Assembly: GCA_018332375.1 (NCBI GenBank)
Contig: BOPV01000001.1
Coordinates: 2,232,001 to 2,296,000, forward strand
Reading direction: 5' to 3'
Length of the DNA stretch: 64,000 nucleotides
Source: Roseiterribacter gracilis
GTDB lineage: Bacteria > Pseudomonadota > Alphaproteobacteria > BOG-932 > Roseiterribacteraceae
In this document: positions 1 to 9,357 of the stretch, piece by piece
How the letters are laid out: the number at the start of each line of letters is the position of its first letter
How positions within the stretch are numbered: the stretch's first letter is position 1
Made by a program: the position numbers and the translations under genes
The notes under the pieces: generated by a model
Database searches by the model: none
What the model saw: only the letters and a program-made list of their open reading frames with translations
Told to the model about the DNA's origin: nothing

Positions 1-266
1 ATCTTGGTCGCTGCGACCTGGCCGTTCACGAACAGCATCAACGTCGGAATGCCGCGCACGCCGTATTTCGACGGCACCATCGGGTTCTCGTCGATGTTGA
101 TCTTGGCAACGGTCATCTGGTTGCCCTTCTCGCTCGACATCTGCTCAAGGATCGGACCGATCGCTTTGCACGGTCCGCACCACTCGGCCCAGAAATCCAA
201 CAGTACCGGCTTGTCGGCCTTCAGCACGTCGGCTTCGAACGTTGAATCGGTCACCTGAACGGTCAT
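1..266 (-). CDS. trxA: Thioredoxin (C-terminus beyond window)
   Basis: General cytoplasmic disulfide reductase. The 88 visible residues begin [15 protein letters not shown] and contain the WAEWCGPC active site at about residues 27-34, the DENP stretch and the cis-proline loop GIPTLMLF. The gene runs off the left edge, so roughly the last 20 residues are not in the window. The ATG at 266 is preceded by an AGGAG ribosome site at a good distance. It is the last gene of a minus-strand run behind addB and addA, an arrangement common in alphaproteobacteria. Identity is secure; only the 3' end is missing. Confidence 0.97.
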   Translation of the reverse strand, partial: MTVQVTDSTFEADVLKADKPVLLDFWAEWCGPCKAIGPILEQMSSEKGNQMTVAKINIDENPMVPSKYGVRGIPTLMLFVNGQVAATK

Positions 267-351
267 CGGAATGCTCCTCTAGCGCGGCGCGACCGCAGGG
301 TCGCTTCGTATTCTTGGCGCGTTTTCCCTAGGGAAAACTAGCGCCCAAACT

Positions 352-3300
352 CTAAGTGGCACCGCTTTCCAGTCGCAAGAGATAGGGATTGAGGAGCTGG
401 TTTGGCAGCTCCATCAACCGCGGCGTTTCGGTCCATAGCAACGCCGCCCGCACCGGGCGGACCGGGAACAAGCGAGCAATCACCGCGACATAGGCCGCAA
501 GCTGGGCGAGGTAGGCCGGCGGTGCATCGCTGGCCCGCTCTGGCGGCGGACGGTCGGTCTTGTAGTCGACCACCCAAATCGCGTCGTCGCCGATGGCCAG
601 CCGGTCGACCTGCCCGGCCACCAGCGTCGTGCCGATTCGGCCGACCACCGGCACTTCGGCGCGGCTGCCGGGCGCGAACACGGTGGCGAAATCGGGATCG
701 GCCAACACCGCCAACACTTCGCGCGCCAGCGACGCTTGCGTGTCGACGTCAAGCGCGTGCGCGGGCTGCGCCAGGAACCGCGCGCATGCATCTGCACGCG
801 CCTCCTGCGCCAGGTTCGGCAGAAGCTGCAGCAGCTTGTGCACCAACCGTCCGCGCTTGCGCAGCGCCTGGTCGCCGCTGCGCATTGCGGGCGAGCGCGC
901 TGGTGGATCGCGCATGGTGGGGCGCGACGGCGTCAGCGGCTTGGTTGGCGTCGGTTCGGCTGCGGGCGGCACGCGCAACGCATCCGGCACCGGATCGATC
1001 GCGACGGTCTCTTCGCGCAGCGCGCGCGCGGTGCGATCGGGTTCGGCACGCTGTTCGATCGAGATCTGCGCCGTGCCGTCGTCGTGCCGTTGCACGTCAT
1101 CGCCTTGCATCGCCGCTTCGACCAGCCGGTACCAGCTTCCAGCCGGCACGGCGCGACGTTTCTGCCAGCCGGCCACGATCAACCGGTCTTCAGCACGGGT
1201 CAGCGCGACATACAACAGACGCCGGTACTCGTCGTCGGCGGCTTGCTCATGCACACGGCGCGCCGCACGCGCCACCGAATCCTCGTCGGCGCGCGCACCG
1301 CCCCACAACGGCACGTCGCCGTCGGCCCACAACAAACGCGGCCCCTGGCTTTTGTCGATCGTACCGGTCGTGTCGGGCAGCACGACGATCGGCGCCTGCA
1401 GGCCTTTGGCGCCGTGCACCGTAATCAGACGCACCTCGTCGCGCGTGCCTTGCGCCAATTCGCGCTTGAGTTCGGCTTCACCCGCTTCGAGCCAGGCCAG
1501 AAACGATTGCAGCGACGGCGTGTGCGCGGCGCTGTGGATCAAACAGGCCGTCAGAAACTCTTCCAGCGGATCGAGCGCTTCGGCGCCAAGCCGTGCCTGG
1601 ATCGCGCGTCGCCCGCTGCCAAGCGGATCTGCCGGACAAGCGCGCAACAGCGCCGACGCGAACAGCTCGTAAGGCGGCACCAGATCGGCTTCGCCCAACA
1701 ACCGCGACAGCCAGACGCGCGCCGCTTCCCAGGTTTTGTTTTCGCGCGAACGCGCATGCAGCGAAGACCACAAAGACTGCTCGCCGCGCCGATGCGCCAG
1801 TTCGAACAGATCGTCTTCGCCAAGCCCGACCAGCGGCGTCTTCAACAAAGTCGCTAGAGTCAGATCGTCGTCGGGCAGCAACAGAAAGCGGCCCAACGCC
1901 AGCAGATCCATCACCGCCAGTTCGCGCGTCAGCACCATACGGTCGACACCCGCGACCGGCACGTTCAGCGACTTCAACGCGCGCACCATCGCGGGCACGA
2001 AATCAGGTGCGCGGCGGCGCACCAGAATCATCACGTCGCCGGGACGGATCGCACGGCCGTGCGACTCCAGCCGCGTACCGTCGTCGAGCCAGCGGCGGAT
2101 CTTCTGCGCGATCTGCATCGCCAGGCGCGACGCCGACGCTTCTTCGTGCGCAGTTTCGACCGGCGGCGCCCACGGCAACGGCGCTTCGCGTTCGGTCTCT
2201 TCGACCAACGGCCACAACTCGACCAGGCCGGCCTGGCCTTTTCGCGTCACCTGGTGCGCGATTGGCGTGTGCGCGACGCCTTTGCGCGCGGCGTCGTCAG
2301 CAAAGACGCGATCGACCAGCCGCAACACCGGCTCGGTCGAACGGAACGAGACGTTGAGCGGCACTTCGCGCAGCGGACGTTCAATCTCGCGCGTACGATC
2401 GGCGAAATGCTGGCGCATGCGCGCAAACTCGTTCGGGTCGGCGCCCTGGAACGAGAAGATCGACTGTTTCTCGTCGCCGACCGCAAACACGGTGCGCGGC
2501 CGGTCGACTGCGCCAAGTCCGACAAAGAACTCGTCGGTCAGCGCCTGCACGATGCGCCATTGCGCCGGGTTGGTGTCCTGCGCCTCGTCGACCAGCACAT
2601 GTTCGATGCCGCCGTCGAGCTTGAACAACACCCAAGCCGCAACCCCGTCGCGCGCCAGCAACGCACCCGTCGTCGCGATCAGATCTTCGTAATCGAGACC
2701 GCCGCTGCGCGCCTTGCGCCGCGCATATTCGTCGAGCAGCGCCGCGCCAACCACCAGCAACGCCTCGGTCGCTTCGGCGGTGCCGACTGCGTTCAGCCGG
2801 TCGAGAACGCCAAGCACGCGCGACGCTTCCTGCTGCAAGGCCGGCAACGCCGCCGCCGATGCTTTGGTCGCCAAGGTCGCGCGCAGCTCGCGCTTCTCCG
2901 TCAGATAGGCGCGCCAGTAGGCAGCGAACGAACCGGCGCGGCCGGACGCGTCGGCAAGCCAGGCCGCAATCTTCGCCGACCGTTCCTGGTCGGTCTTGCT
3001 CCCGCGCGACAGCAGTTCGCATGCCGACCGCAATTCGGTTCCGTCGAACGCATGGTCGGCGCAGGCGTCGCGCAACACCGACTCGGTCGTCGCATCCGGC
3101 TCGACGCCGACCGTCGCGCGCACTTGCGCGACCGCACCTGCGACACCGCCTTCGCGTTCGAGAAACGTCGCCAGCTTGGCGCGGCTGGCGGTCAGTTCGG
3201 AAATCAGATCGGCGAAGGTCGCTTCGCCCGCGCGACGCACCAGCTCGGCCAGCGCACGGCCCAGCGTGGAGTCCGGTTCGGCACGCGCGCCGTGCAGCAC

Positions 3301-3777
3301 CTCGTCGCGTGCTTCGTCGAGCAGTTCCTGCGCTTCGCGTTCGTCGAGCAAACGGAATTGCGGCGACACGCCCGCTTCCAATGGAAAGCGGCGCAGCACC
3401 GATTGGCAGAAGCCGTGAATGGTCTGGATGCGCGGCCCTTGCGGCAGGTCGACGGTGCGCGCGAACAAGGTGCGGGCGCGTTTTCGCGTCGCCTCGTCGG
3501 GTACTTTGTCGGTCAGCGCATGCAGCGACGCGATCAATTTGTCTTCGTCCTGCGTCGCCCAGGCCGCCAGACGTTCGCCGACGCGGATCGACATTTCCGC
3601 CGCCGCCGCTTTGGTGAAGGTCAGGCACAGCAGGCGCTGCGGATCGACGCCGTCGAGCAGCAGACGCAGCACACGGTCGGTCAGAACCTTCGTCTTGCCG
3701 CTGCCCGCCGAGGCACCGACCCAGGCGCTGGACGTTGGATCCGACGCGTAGCGTTGATCTTGATCGGCGCTGTTCAT
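352..3777 (-). CDS. addA: AddA helicase-nuclease subunit
   Basis: Large subunit of the AddAB ATP-dependent double-strand-break resection enzyme, the alphaproteobacterial counterpart of RecBCD. The 1141-residue product has the UvrD-type Walker A GASAGSGKT near the N-terminus (about 22-30), motif II VDEAQDT near residue 396, a 3' helicase domain with VALTRAEDRL, and a C-terminal PD-(D/E)XK nuclease motif VVDYKTD near residue 1068. It lies directly downstream of addB, as expected for a two-subunit enzyme, but is separated from it by a 181-base spacer holding palindromic repeats. All motifs are intact and the length is normal for alphaproteobacterial AddA. Confidence 0.97.
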   Translation of the reverse strand: MNSADQDQRYASDPTSSAWVGASAGSGKTKVLTDRVLRLLLDGVDPQRLLCLTFTKAAAAEMSIRVGERLAAWATQDEDKLIASLHALTDKVPDEATRKRARTLFARTVDLPQGPRIQTIHGFCQSVLRRFPLEAGVSPQFRLLDEREAQELLDEARDEVLHGARAEPDSTLGRALAELVRRAGEATFADLISELTASRAKLATFLEREGGVAGAVAQVRATVGVEPDATTESVLRDACADHAFDGTELRSACELLSRGSKTDQERSAKIAAWLADASGRAGSFAAYWRAYLTEKRELRATLATKASAAALPALQQEASRVLGVLDRLNAVGTAEATEALLVVGAALLDEYARRKARSGGLDYEDLIATTGALLARDGVAAWVLFKLDGGIEHVLVDEAQDTNPAQWRIVQALTDEFFVGLGAVDRPRTVFAVGDEKQSIFSFQGADPNEFARMRQHFADRTREIERPLREVPLNVSFRSTEPVLRLVDRVFADDAARKGVAHTPIAHQVTRKGQAGLVELWPLVEETEREAPLPWAPPVETAHEEASASRLAMQIAQKIRRWLDDGTRLESHGRAIRPGDVMILVRRRAPDFVPAMVRALKSLNVPVAGVDRMVLTRELAVMDLLALGRFLLLPDDDLTLATLLKTPLVGLGEDDLFELAHRRGEQSLWSSLHARSRENKTWEAARVWLSRLLGEADLVPPYELFASALLRACPADPLGSGRRAIQARLGAEALDPLEEFLTACLIHSAAHTPSLQSFLAWLEAGEAELKRELAQGTRDEVRLITVHGAKGLQAPIVVLPDTTGTIDKSQGPRLLWADGDVPLWGGARADEDSVARAARRVHEQAADDEYRRLLYVALTRAEDRLIVAGWQKRRAVPAGSWYRLVEAAMQGDDVQRHDDGTAQISIEQRAEPDRTARALREETVAIDPVPDALRVPPAAEPTPTKPLTPSRPTMRDPPARSPAMRSGDQALRKRGRLVHKLLQLLPNLAQEARADACARFLAQPAHALDVDTQASLAREVLAVLADPDFATVFAPGSRAEVPVVGRIGTTLVAGQVDRLAIGDDAIWVVDYKTDRPPPERASDAPPAYLAQLAAYVAVIARLFPVRPVRAALLWTETPRLMELPNQLLNPYLLRLESGAT

Positions 3778-3785
3778 TCAAAATT

Positions 3786-3942
3786 CCCCGCGAAAGCGGG
3801 GATCCATCGGGCCGCCGCCGCGACACAGATCCCTTTCCTGTCATCCCTGCGAAAGCAGGGATCCATCAGGCCGACAACGCAGACATCGCGAAGAGCGCCC
3901 GACATCTCTGCGGCGGAGGAATGGATCCCCGCCTTCGCGGGG
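3786..3942. repeat. Palindromic intergenic repeat cluster (copy 1)
   Basis: Three short palindromes lie between addB and addA: CCCCGC-GAAA-GCGGGG at 3786-3801, CCCTGC-GAAA-GCAGGG at 3845-3860, and CCCCGC-CTTC-GCGGGG at 3927-3942. Each is flanked by GATCCAT on one side, and the third is inverted relative to the first two, giving a REP/BIME-like arrangement. The same element recurs near 8142 and 19705. When transcribed, each unit would form a stable tetraloop hairpin. No coding sequence is seen in the spacer. Confidence 0.85.
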
Positions 3943-3958
3943 ATGACGTCGTGGCTGT

Positions 3959-6856
3959 TCATTCGGGCGCGCCTTCGCCCGACCATTCCAGCACGCGCGC
4001 CAGATGCGCGTAGTCGCTGAAGCGCGGCCGTTTCGACGGAATCGGTTGCGACAAATACGGCGTGTCCTGGCGGTCGAACCGTTCAATCAGTTGCAGCAAC
4101 CCGTCGCGTGCCGCGTCGGCCAGCGCGTCGAGGTCCCCGTCGATCGTCACGATCTCGCCCGGCGGGTTGCCGCCCGCGAGGCGCCAGAAAGCAAGCTCGA
4201 CCACAGTTGCGGCCGGCACGTCTTTGAATCCGCCAGCGCGCGCGATCGCGGCTTCGAGCGGCAGTTGCGGCGCAAAGCCGGTGCCGATTTCGGTGCCGGG
4301 CGGTGCACGTCCGGTTTTGTAATCGACGATGCCGATGCCGCCGCCAATCGAGTCGACGCGATCGGCGCGCGCGCGCAGCACGAAGTCGCCGTACGACGCC
4401 GACAAGGTCAGCGTGCCTTTGACTTCGGTCTTGCGCGGTCGCGCACCGGCGGCGCGGCGTTCGGTTTCAGCCGTGATGAACCAACGCGCGACACGTTCGA
4501 AGCGCGGCCACCAGAAACCCCAGACCAGCGGCCGTGCCAGCGCATCGCCGAACGCGTCGCGTCCCATCGCCAGCAATTGCGGCAGTGCATCGGGCGGCAA
4601 CGAGTCGGGATAGGTCGCGACGAACCGGTCCAGCGCGTCATGTACGAATTGTCCGCGATCGGCGGCACCCGGCTCTTCGTCGATCTCGTGCAGCGCGGTG
4701 AGCTTCAGCACATGGCGCGCATAAATCGCATACGGGTCGCGCATCCAGGTTTCGATCTCGGTCACCGACAGGCTGCGCGGGCGCAGCGCTACCGGCGGAC
4801 GCGGCGCCGGTTGCGCGCACGGCACAACCGCATCAGGCAAATCGAGCAGCGAAACCCAGCGCGCATGCGGCAGGTCGCGCGGCACGTGCTGGTCGGCGGC
4901 GGCAAGTGCCGCGTCGAGCCGTTGCAGCCAGCGCGACGGCACGCTGGGCCGCGCATCGACGCGTTCACCGCGCGTCAGCACGACGCGCGGTGCGCAGGCC
5001 AACGTCGCAACATCGTGCGCCGCTTGTCCGATGCGCCGTTCCGGCAACGGCAAATCCAGCGCCTTGCGCATGCCGCGCGACAACCAGGGATCGTCAGATG
5101 CTTCGCGCGGCCAAGTGCCCTCGTTCAGGCCGCCCAGCACGATCAGGTCGGCGCTTTGCAGACGCGCTTCGAGCGGACCGTAGATCGCAAGCCGCGGATG
5201 CGTGCCGTAGCGCGGCCGCACCGTCACCGATTGCAGCACCGCGCTCAACAGCGATGGGAACGCATCGGGCGCAATCGGATCGAGGTCGCGCGCCGCGGTC
5301 ATCATCTCGTCCAAGGTCGCCGCTGCAGCTTCGCCGTCTTCGCCGCGCCACAATCGCGCGACGCCGCTGTCCTCGTCGGTCTCTGCCAACAACTCGGCCG
5401 CAACGATCAGCGCTTCGACCAAGGTCGCGATGGCAACGTCGCCGCCGGCGAACAACAAATCGAACGCGCCAAGACGCTGCGCGAGGTTGGTGACGAACGG
5501 CGACTCCGCGCCTAGCGCGCGCTGCAGACCCTCGGCACCGGGTCCCGGGCGCGGCCCGCGCAACACGTCGCGTTCGAGCTGGCGCGCATCGCGCCGGAAC
5601 GCGGCGGTCGCCGTACCGCCCGCCGCAAGCGGATGTTTCAGCAACGACAGAAGCGGGATCGGCGCCCAGCCCTGTGCCGCGACGTCGGCGAGCAGACGCA
5701 GAAACGCACCGACCGGCGTATCGCCAAGACGCGTACCGCCGGAATCGTCGAGCTCGATCTCCCAGCGGCGCATCGCGGTGGCAACCCGGCGCGCCAAGGT
5801 GCGATCGGGCGTCACCAGCATCGCGGTCTTGCCCGGTTCGCGCAGCTGGTCGCGGAACAGCAGCGCAATCGTATCGGCTTCATGTTCGTGCGTGCTGCAA
5901 TCGATGCGCGTCAGCCCCTGCACGGCGTCCGCGGCAAACTGGTTGGCACGCCACGCACCCGTCGTCGGCGCCGGTCGTAGCGCCGCCGACCAAAGTTGCG
6001 CGCGCGGCGGCGTTGCCGGCGCGTCGGGCCAGGGGCGCACGTCGCTGCGTTTGACGTGCAGCACCTGCAGCAGACGTTGCAGTCCCGCCTGCGGATGCGT
6101 GTCGTCGATCGCGTTCCAGGCTGCTTCGTCGAGCGTCAGATCCACCCCGTCCAGCACGACCGCACCGCGCGGCATCGCGGCGATGACTTTCAGCAGACGC
6201 GCGACGGCGGGAATCGAACCGGTCGTGCCGGCGGCAATCACGGGGCCCGGCGGCGGCGCGACGCGCCACGCCTCGGCTTGCGCATCGAGCACCCGACGGC
6301 GGCGCTCGGCGGGATCGATCGCGCCTTCGGCCGCCAGGATCGCGGGCCAATGCGTCGTGACGATCTGCAGAAATTCCAACGTCACTTGCCAATGCTGCGC
6401 CAGCTCGACCGGTACCAGCGCGTTCAGCGCAGCGAATTCGATTTCGTGCATCTGCGCTTCGTCGAGCAAGCTGCCCAGCTCGTCCGCCAGCGCCAGCGCG
6501 CGATCGGGCGACATGGGCTCGCGCTTGGCGACCAGTTTTGCCAACAACAGCCGGCGGCGCAGCGGCGAGATTGCGGGCGGCAAATCGGCGAGCGTGGATT
6601 CGGCATCGAGCAACAGCTCGTCACTGTCGAGATCGCCCAACGGCTGCATGCGCGGCAACAGCAACGGCGCAGCGTCGCCTTCGCGCAAAAACGCTTCGCG
6701 CAGACTGCGCGCCGCGCGGCGTGTCGGCAGCAGCACGGTGGTTGCAGCAAGATCGAGCGGATTGCGTCTGTGGTCGGCCAGCAGGCCTTTGGCCAGCACG
6801 TCGACAAAGCCGACGCCGGGCGGAATGGCAAAGACGTTCAGGGAACCACCAGCCAC
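3959..6856 (-). CDS. addB: AddB helicase/nuclease subunit
   Basis: Second subunit of the AddAB recombination nuclease. The 965-residue product starts at a GTG (6856) that overlaps the last 19 bases of the upstream nucleotidyltransferase gene, implying translational coupling; a CTG six codons in is a less likely alternative. Features include the N-terminal LLPTRRAARSLREAF segment, the VLGGLNEGTWP motif typical of alphaproteobacterial AddB, and a C-terminal nuclease motif IVDYKTG near residue 843. It is followed by addA after a repeat-containing spacer. Length and motifs match the family. Confidence 0.95.
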   Translation of the reverse strand: MAGGSLNVFAIPPGVGFVDVLAKGLLADHRRNPLDLAATTVLLPTRRAARSLREAFLREGDAAPLLLPRMQPLGDLDSDELLLDAESTLADLPPAISPLRRRLLLAKLVAKREPMSPDRALALADELGSLLDEAQMHEIEFAALNALVPVELAQHWQVTLEFLQIVTTHWPAILAAEGAIDPAERRRRVLDAQAEAWRVAPPPGPVIAAGTTGSIPAVARLLKVIAAMPRGAVVLDGVDLTLDEAAWNAIDDTHPQAGLQRLLQVLHVKRSDVRPWPDAPATPPRAQLWSAALRPAPTTGAWRANQFAADAVQGLTRIDCSTHEHEADTIALLFRDQLREPGKTAMLVTPDRTLARRVATAMRRWEIELDDSGGTRLGDTPVGAFLRLLADVAAQGWAPIPLLSLLKHPLAAGGTATAAFRRDARQLERDVLRGPRPGPGAEGLQRALGAESPFVTNLAQRLGAFDLLFAGGDVAIATLVEALIVAAELLAETDEDSGVARLWRGEDGEAAAATLDEMMTAARDLDPIAPDAFPSLLSAVLQSVTVRPRYGTHPRLAIYGPLEARLQSADLIVLGGLNEGTWPREASDDPWLSRGMRKALDLPLPERRIGQAAHDVATLACAPRVVLTRGERVDARPSVPSRWLQRLDAALAAADQHVPRDLPHARWVSLLDLPDAVVPCAQPAPRPPVALRPRSLSVTEIETWMRDPYAIYARHVLKLTALHEIDEEPGAADRGQFVHDALDRFVATYPDSLPPDALPQLLAMGRDAFGDALARPLVWGFWWPRFERVARWFITAETERRAAGARPRKTEVKGTLTLSASYGDFVLRARADRVDSIGGGIGIVDYKTGRAPPGTEIGTGFAPQLPLEAAIARAGGFKDVPAATVVELAFWRLAGGNPPGEIVTIDGDLDALADAARDGLLQLIERFDRQDTPYLSQPIPSKRPRFSDYAHLARVLEWSGEGAPE

Positions 6857-7602
6857 CGCGCGCCGCCGCGCGCCAGCAGCGATTCCGCAGCGTCGAGTTC
6901 GTCCGGCGTGCCGACCGTGAACCAGACGCCGTCATGCACCAGACCGTACAACCGCCCCGCTGCAGCAGCGCGGCGCCACAGCTTCACGACCGAGAACGGT
7001 TCTTCGCGCGCACCGTCGAACAGGCGCGGATGGTAGAGATAGGCGCCGGCGCAAACATAGGGCGCGACGCGCGCGGGTTCGCGGAACGACAGGCGTCCGA
7101 CCGGATCCATCGTGACGTCGCCAAGCCCAACTTGCGCATGCGTGCGCGGCGCTGCGATCACCAGCAGCAGCGCGTCCATTTTGCTGTCGTCCCAGGCCGC
7201 AGCCATGCGCTGCAGAAACGGCGTCGGCCCGTCGAGCACGATCGTGTCGCTGTTGAGCACCAGGAACGGCTGGTCACCAAGCCGCGGCAGCGCGCGCACC
7301 AGACCGCCGCCAGTTTCCAGTCGCGTCGGTTCGTAGCTGATCTCGATGTTGGGCTGACCTTTGAGATGCGCTTCGATCTGGTCGGGCAGCCAGTGCGTGT
7401 TGACGACGATGCGTTCGACGCGCTGATCGCGCAGCCGATCCAGCGACCAATCGATCAGCTTTTTCCCGCCGACTTCGAGCAGCGGTTTGGGCGTGGTCAA
7501 GGTTGCCGGGCGCATCCGTTCGCCAAGACCGGCCGCGAGCACCATCGCGAACTTCGGTACGGCAACGGCGGGCACCGGCACAGGTGCAACAGCGTAACTC
7601 AT
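6838..7602 (-). CDS. MurU-like sugar-phosphate nucleotidyltransferase
   Basis: A 254-residue NTP-transferase-fold protein. The signature LAAGLGERMRPATLTTPKP (GxGxRxxPxTxxxPKP) lies near residues 21-39 and binds nucleotide; later motifs include LNSDTI. Related proteins in this position are annotated as N-acetylmuramate-1-phosphate uridylyltransferase (MurU) of the peptidoglycan recycling shortcut. The ATG at 7602 overlaps the tsaE stop as ATGA; an in-frame start 60 bases upstream would intrude into tsaE and is less likely. The usual kinase partner AmgK is absent between tsaE and this gene, so the MurU assignment is inferred from family and context. Confidence 0.82.
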   Translation of the reverse strand: MSYAVAPVPVPAVAVPKFAMVLAAGLGERMRPATLTTPKPLLEVGGKKLIDWSLDRLRDQRVERIVVNTHWLPDQIEAHLKGQPNIEISYEPTRLETGGGLVRALPRLGDQPFLVLNSDTIVLDGPTPFLQRMAAAWDDSKMDALLLVIAAPRTHAQVGLGDVTMDPVGRLSFREPARVAPYVCAGAYLYHPRLFDGAREEPFSVVKLWRRAAAAGRLYGLVHDGVWFTVGTPDELDAAESLLARGGARWLVVP

Positions 7603-8090
7603 GAGGAGGCGAGAGAAGCGGGACCAAGCTGCAAACGCAAGTCCGCCAGGCGCTGCACCCACATACCGTGGCCGCTCAGCGTGGCGCGGCGTGCGCCGTC
7701 GCCATCACCGGCTTCGATGCGGACGACGAGTCGCGATTGCGGCGTCAAATCACCGAGTCGGTCCGGCCATTCGACCAGCCGGACCCCGTCCTCTGAGTCG
7801 TCCCAGCCAAGTTCCAGCACCTCGTCCGGGTCTTTCAGCCGGTAGAGATCGAAATGCCAGAACACGGTGCCGGTGGGATCGTCGTAGAGCTGCACCAGGG
7901 TGAAGGTCGGGCTGGGCACGTCGATCGCCGGATCGCCCAGCCGCGCACGCAGCAGCGCACGCGCAAATTCGGTCTTGCCCGCGCCCAGCGTGCCGTCCAG
8001 CGCCACCATGTCGCCCGCCGCCAGATGCGGCGCGAGCGCGGCGGCGAGACGCAGCGTGGCGTCCAGATCTGCAAGGTCGAGGGCGAGCAT
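7599..8090 (-). CDS. tsaE: tRNA threonylcarbamoyladenosine biosynthesis ATPase TsaE
   Basis: A 163-residue P-loop ATPase of the t6A37 tRNA modification complex (TsaB/TsaD/TsaE), acting in the cytoplasm. It has Walker A GTLGAGKTE near residues 33-41, the conserved SPTFTLVQ segment after it, and the FDLYRL motif of the family. Length is normal, with a short extra C-terminal tail. It heads the operon leading into the nucleotidyltransferase, addB and addA, with a 4-base overlap with the next gene. Confidence 0.95.
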   Translation of the reverse strand: MLALDLADLDATLRLAAALAPHLAAGDMVALDGTLGAGKTEFARALLRARLGDPAIDVPSPTFTLVQLYDDPTGTVFWHFDLYRLKDPDEVLELGWDDSEDGVRLVEWPDRLGDLTPQSRLVVRIEAGDGDGARRATLSGHGMWVQRLADLRLQLGPASLASS

Positions 8091-8141
8091 GGGCTTGTGG
8101 TGCCGGAAGCGCGGTCGTCTCGCAACAGCGCGACGACCGCG

Positions 8142-8228
8142 CCCCCGCGAAGGCGGGGGCCCACGGTTCTGGCGACACGGATCTGCTCAGATCGCCCCAT
8201 CGGTGGGTCCCCGCCTTCGCGGGGACCG
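8142..8228. repeat. Palindromic intergenic repeat cluster (copy 2)
   Basis: Two inverted units lie in the divergent spacer between tsaE and the ferredoxin-NADP reductase gene: a CCCCCGC-GAAG-GCGGGGG palindrome at 8142-8159, and a palindrome with the core CCCCGC-CTTC-GCGGGG at 8207-8228. They are the same family as the clusters at 3786 and 19705, in mutually inverted orientation. The rest of the 192-base spacer shows no gene; it must also hold the promoters of both flanking genes, which I cannot assign. Confidence 0.83.
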
Positions 8229-8282
8229 CTGCTACCGCAGCGGGGTTGATCCCCCGCCCTGCCCCCTCTACCCAATCGCCTC

Positions 8283-9299
8283 ATGTCCCAGACTTTTACG
8301 ACCGATGTCGCGATCATCGGAGCCGGTCCGGTCGGCCTGTTCGCGATCTTTGAATGCGGCATGTTGCGGCTGAAGTGCCACGTGATCGACGCGCTCGACA
8401 CGGTCGGCGGCCAATGCGCAGCGCTGTATCCGGAAAAGCCGATCTACGACATTCCGGGCTATCCGCACATCGACGCGGCCGATCTGATCGAGAAGCTGCA
8501 GGCGCAAGCCGCACCGTTCGGTCCGACCTATCATTTGAACCAGCAAGTCACCGCGCTGCTGCCGACCGATGACGGCGGCTGGCGCGTGGAGACGTCGCTC
8601 GGCAACAGCATCACCGCGCGCTGCGTGATCATCGCCGCCGGTGTCGGTGCGTTCGGTCCCAACCGTCCGCCGCTGGACGGGCTCGAAGCGTATGAAGGCA
8701 AGTCGGTCTTCTATCTCGTCAAGAAGCGCCAGGACTTCGCCGGCAAGCGCGTCGTGATTGCAGGCGGCGGCGACAGCGCCGTCGACTGGGCGGTGTCGCT
8801 GGCCGAAGTCGCTGCGTCAGTTGCGGTCGTGCATCGCCGCGACAAATTCCGCGCTGCGCCCGACATGGTCGCGCGCATGCAGGAGCTGAGCAAAAGCGGC
8901 AAGATCGAACTGGTCACGCCGTATCAGCTTGCCGGACTTGAAGGCGCCGACGGCATGTTGTCGGGCGTCGTGGTCGAAACGTTGGACGGCGACAAGCGCA
9001 CCTTGCCTGCCGATGCGATGCTGGCCTTCTTCGGCTTGTCGATGAATCTCGGCCCCGTCGCCGAATGGGGACTCGATCTCGACAAGCATCACATCGCGGT
9101 CGAGCAATCGACCTGCGCCACCAGTCGCGCCGGTATTTTCGCGATCGGTGACGTTGCGACCTACAAGAACAAACTCAAACTGATCCTCACCGGCTTTGCC
9201 GAAGCGGCCAGCGCCGCACACGCGATCCATCCGATCGCACGTCCCGGCGAAGTGCTGCATTTCGAATATTCGACGACCAAGGGCGCGCCATCTGCGTGA
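8283..9299 (+). CDS. Ferredoxin/flavodoxin-NADP+ reductase, thioredoxin-reductase type
   Basis: A 338-residue FAD/NADPH oxidoreductase of the TrxR-like ferredoxin-NADP reductase class, which passes electrons between NADPH and ferredoxin or flavodoxin. The FAD Rossmann motif GAGPVGL is near residue 13, the NADPH motif GGGDSAVDWA near residue 162, and the second FAD motif AIGDVATYKN near residue 287. There is no CxxC redox pair, which separates it from true thioredoxin reductases. GGQCAALYPEKPIYDIPG is highly typical of this class. It is the first plus-strand gene after the divergent spacer and is followed by a DedA gene. Confidence 0.92.
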   Translation: MSQTFTTDVAIIGAGPVGLFAIFECGMLRLKCHVIDALDTVGGQCAALYPEKPIYDIPGYPHIDAADLIEKLQAQAAPFGPTYHLNQQVTALLPTDDGGWRVETSLGNSITARCVIIAAGVGAFGPNRPPLDGLEAYEGKSVFYLVKKRQDFAGKRVVIAGGGDSAVDWAVSLAEVAASVAVVHRRDKFRAAPDMVARMQELSKSGKIELVTPYQLAGLEGADGMLSGVVVETLDGDKRTLPADAMLAFFGLSMNLGPVAEWGLDLDKHHIAVEQSTCATSRAGIFAIGDVATYKNKLKLILTGFAEAASAAHAIHPIARPGEVLHFEYSTTKGAPSA

Positions 9300-9357
9300 T
9301 GGGCGGACTTTCGTCGCTGCGATGCGTTGCAGCACACGGTTCAGCTAGGAGATTCTC

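Noticed and set aside
2059..4020. Long plus-strand open frame of about 650 codons opposite addA
   Set aside because: Shadow of a high-GC gene: arginine- and glutamine-rich composition, no motif, and addA on the other strand has all its family motifs.
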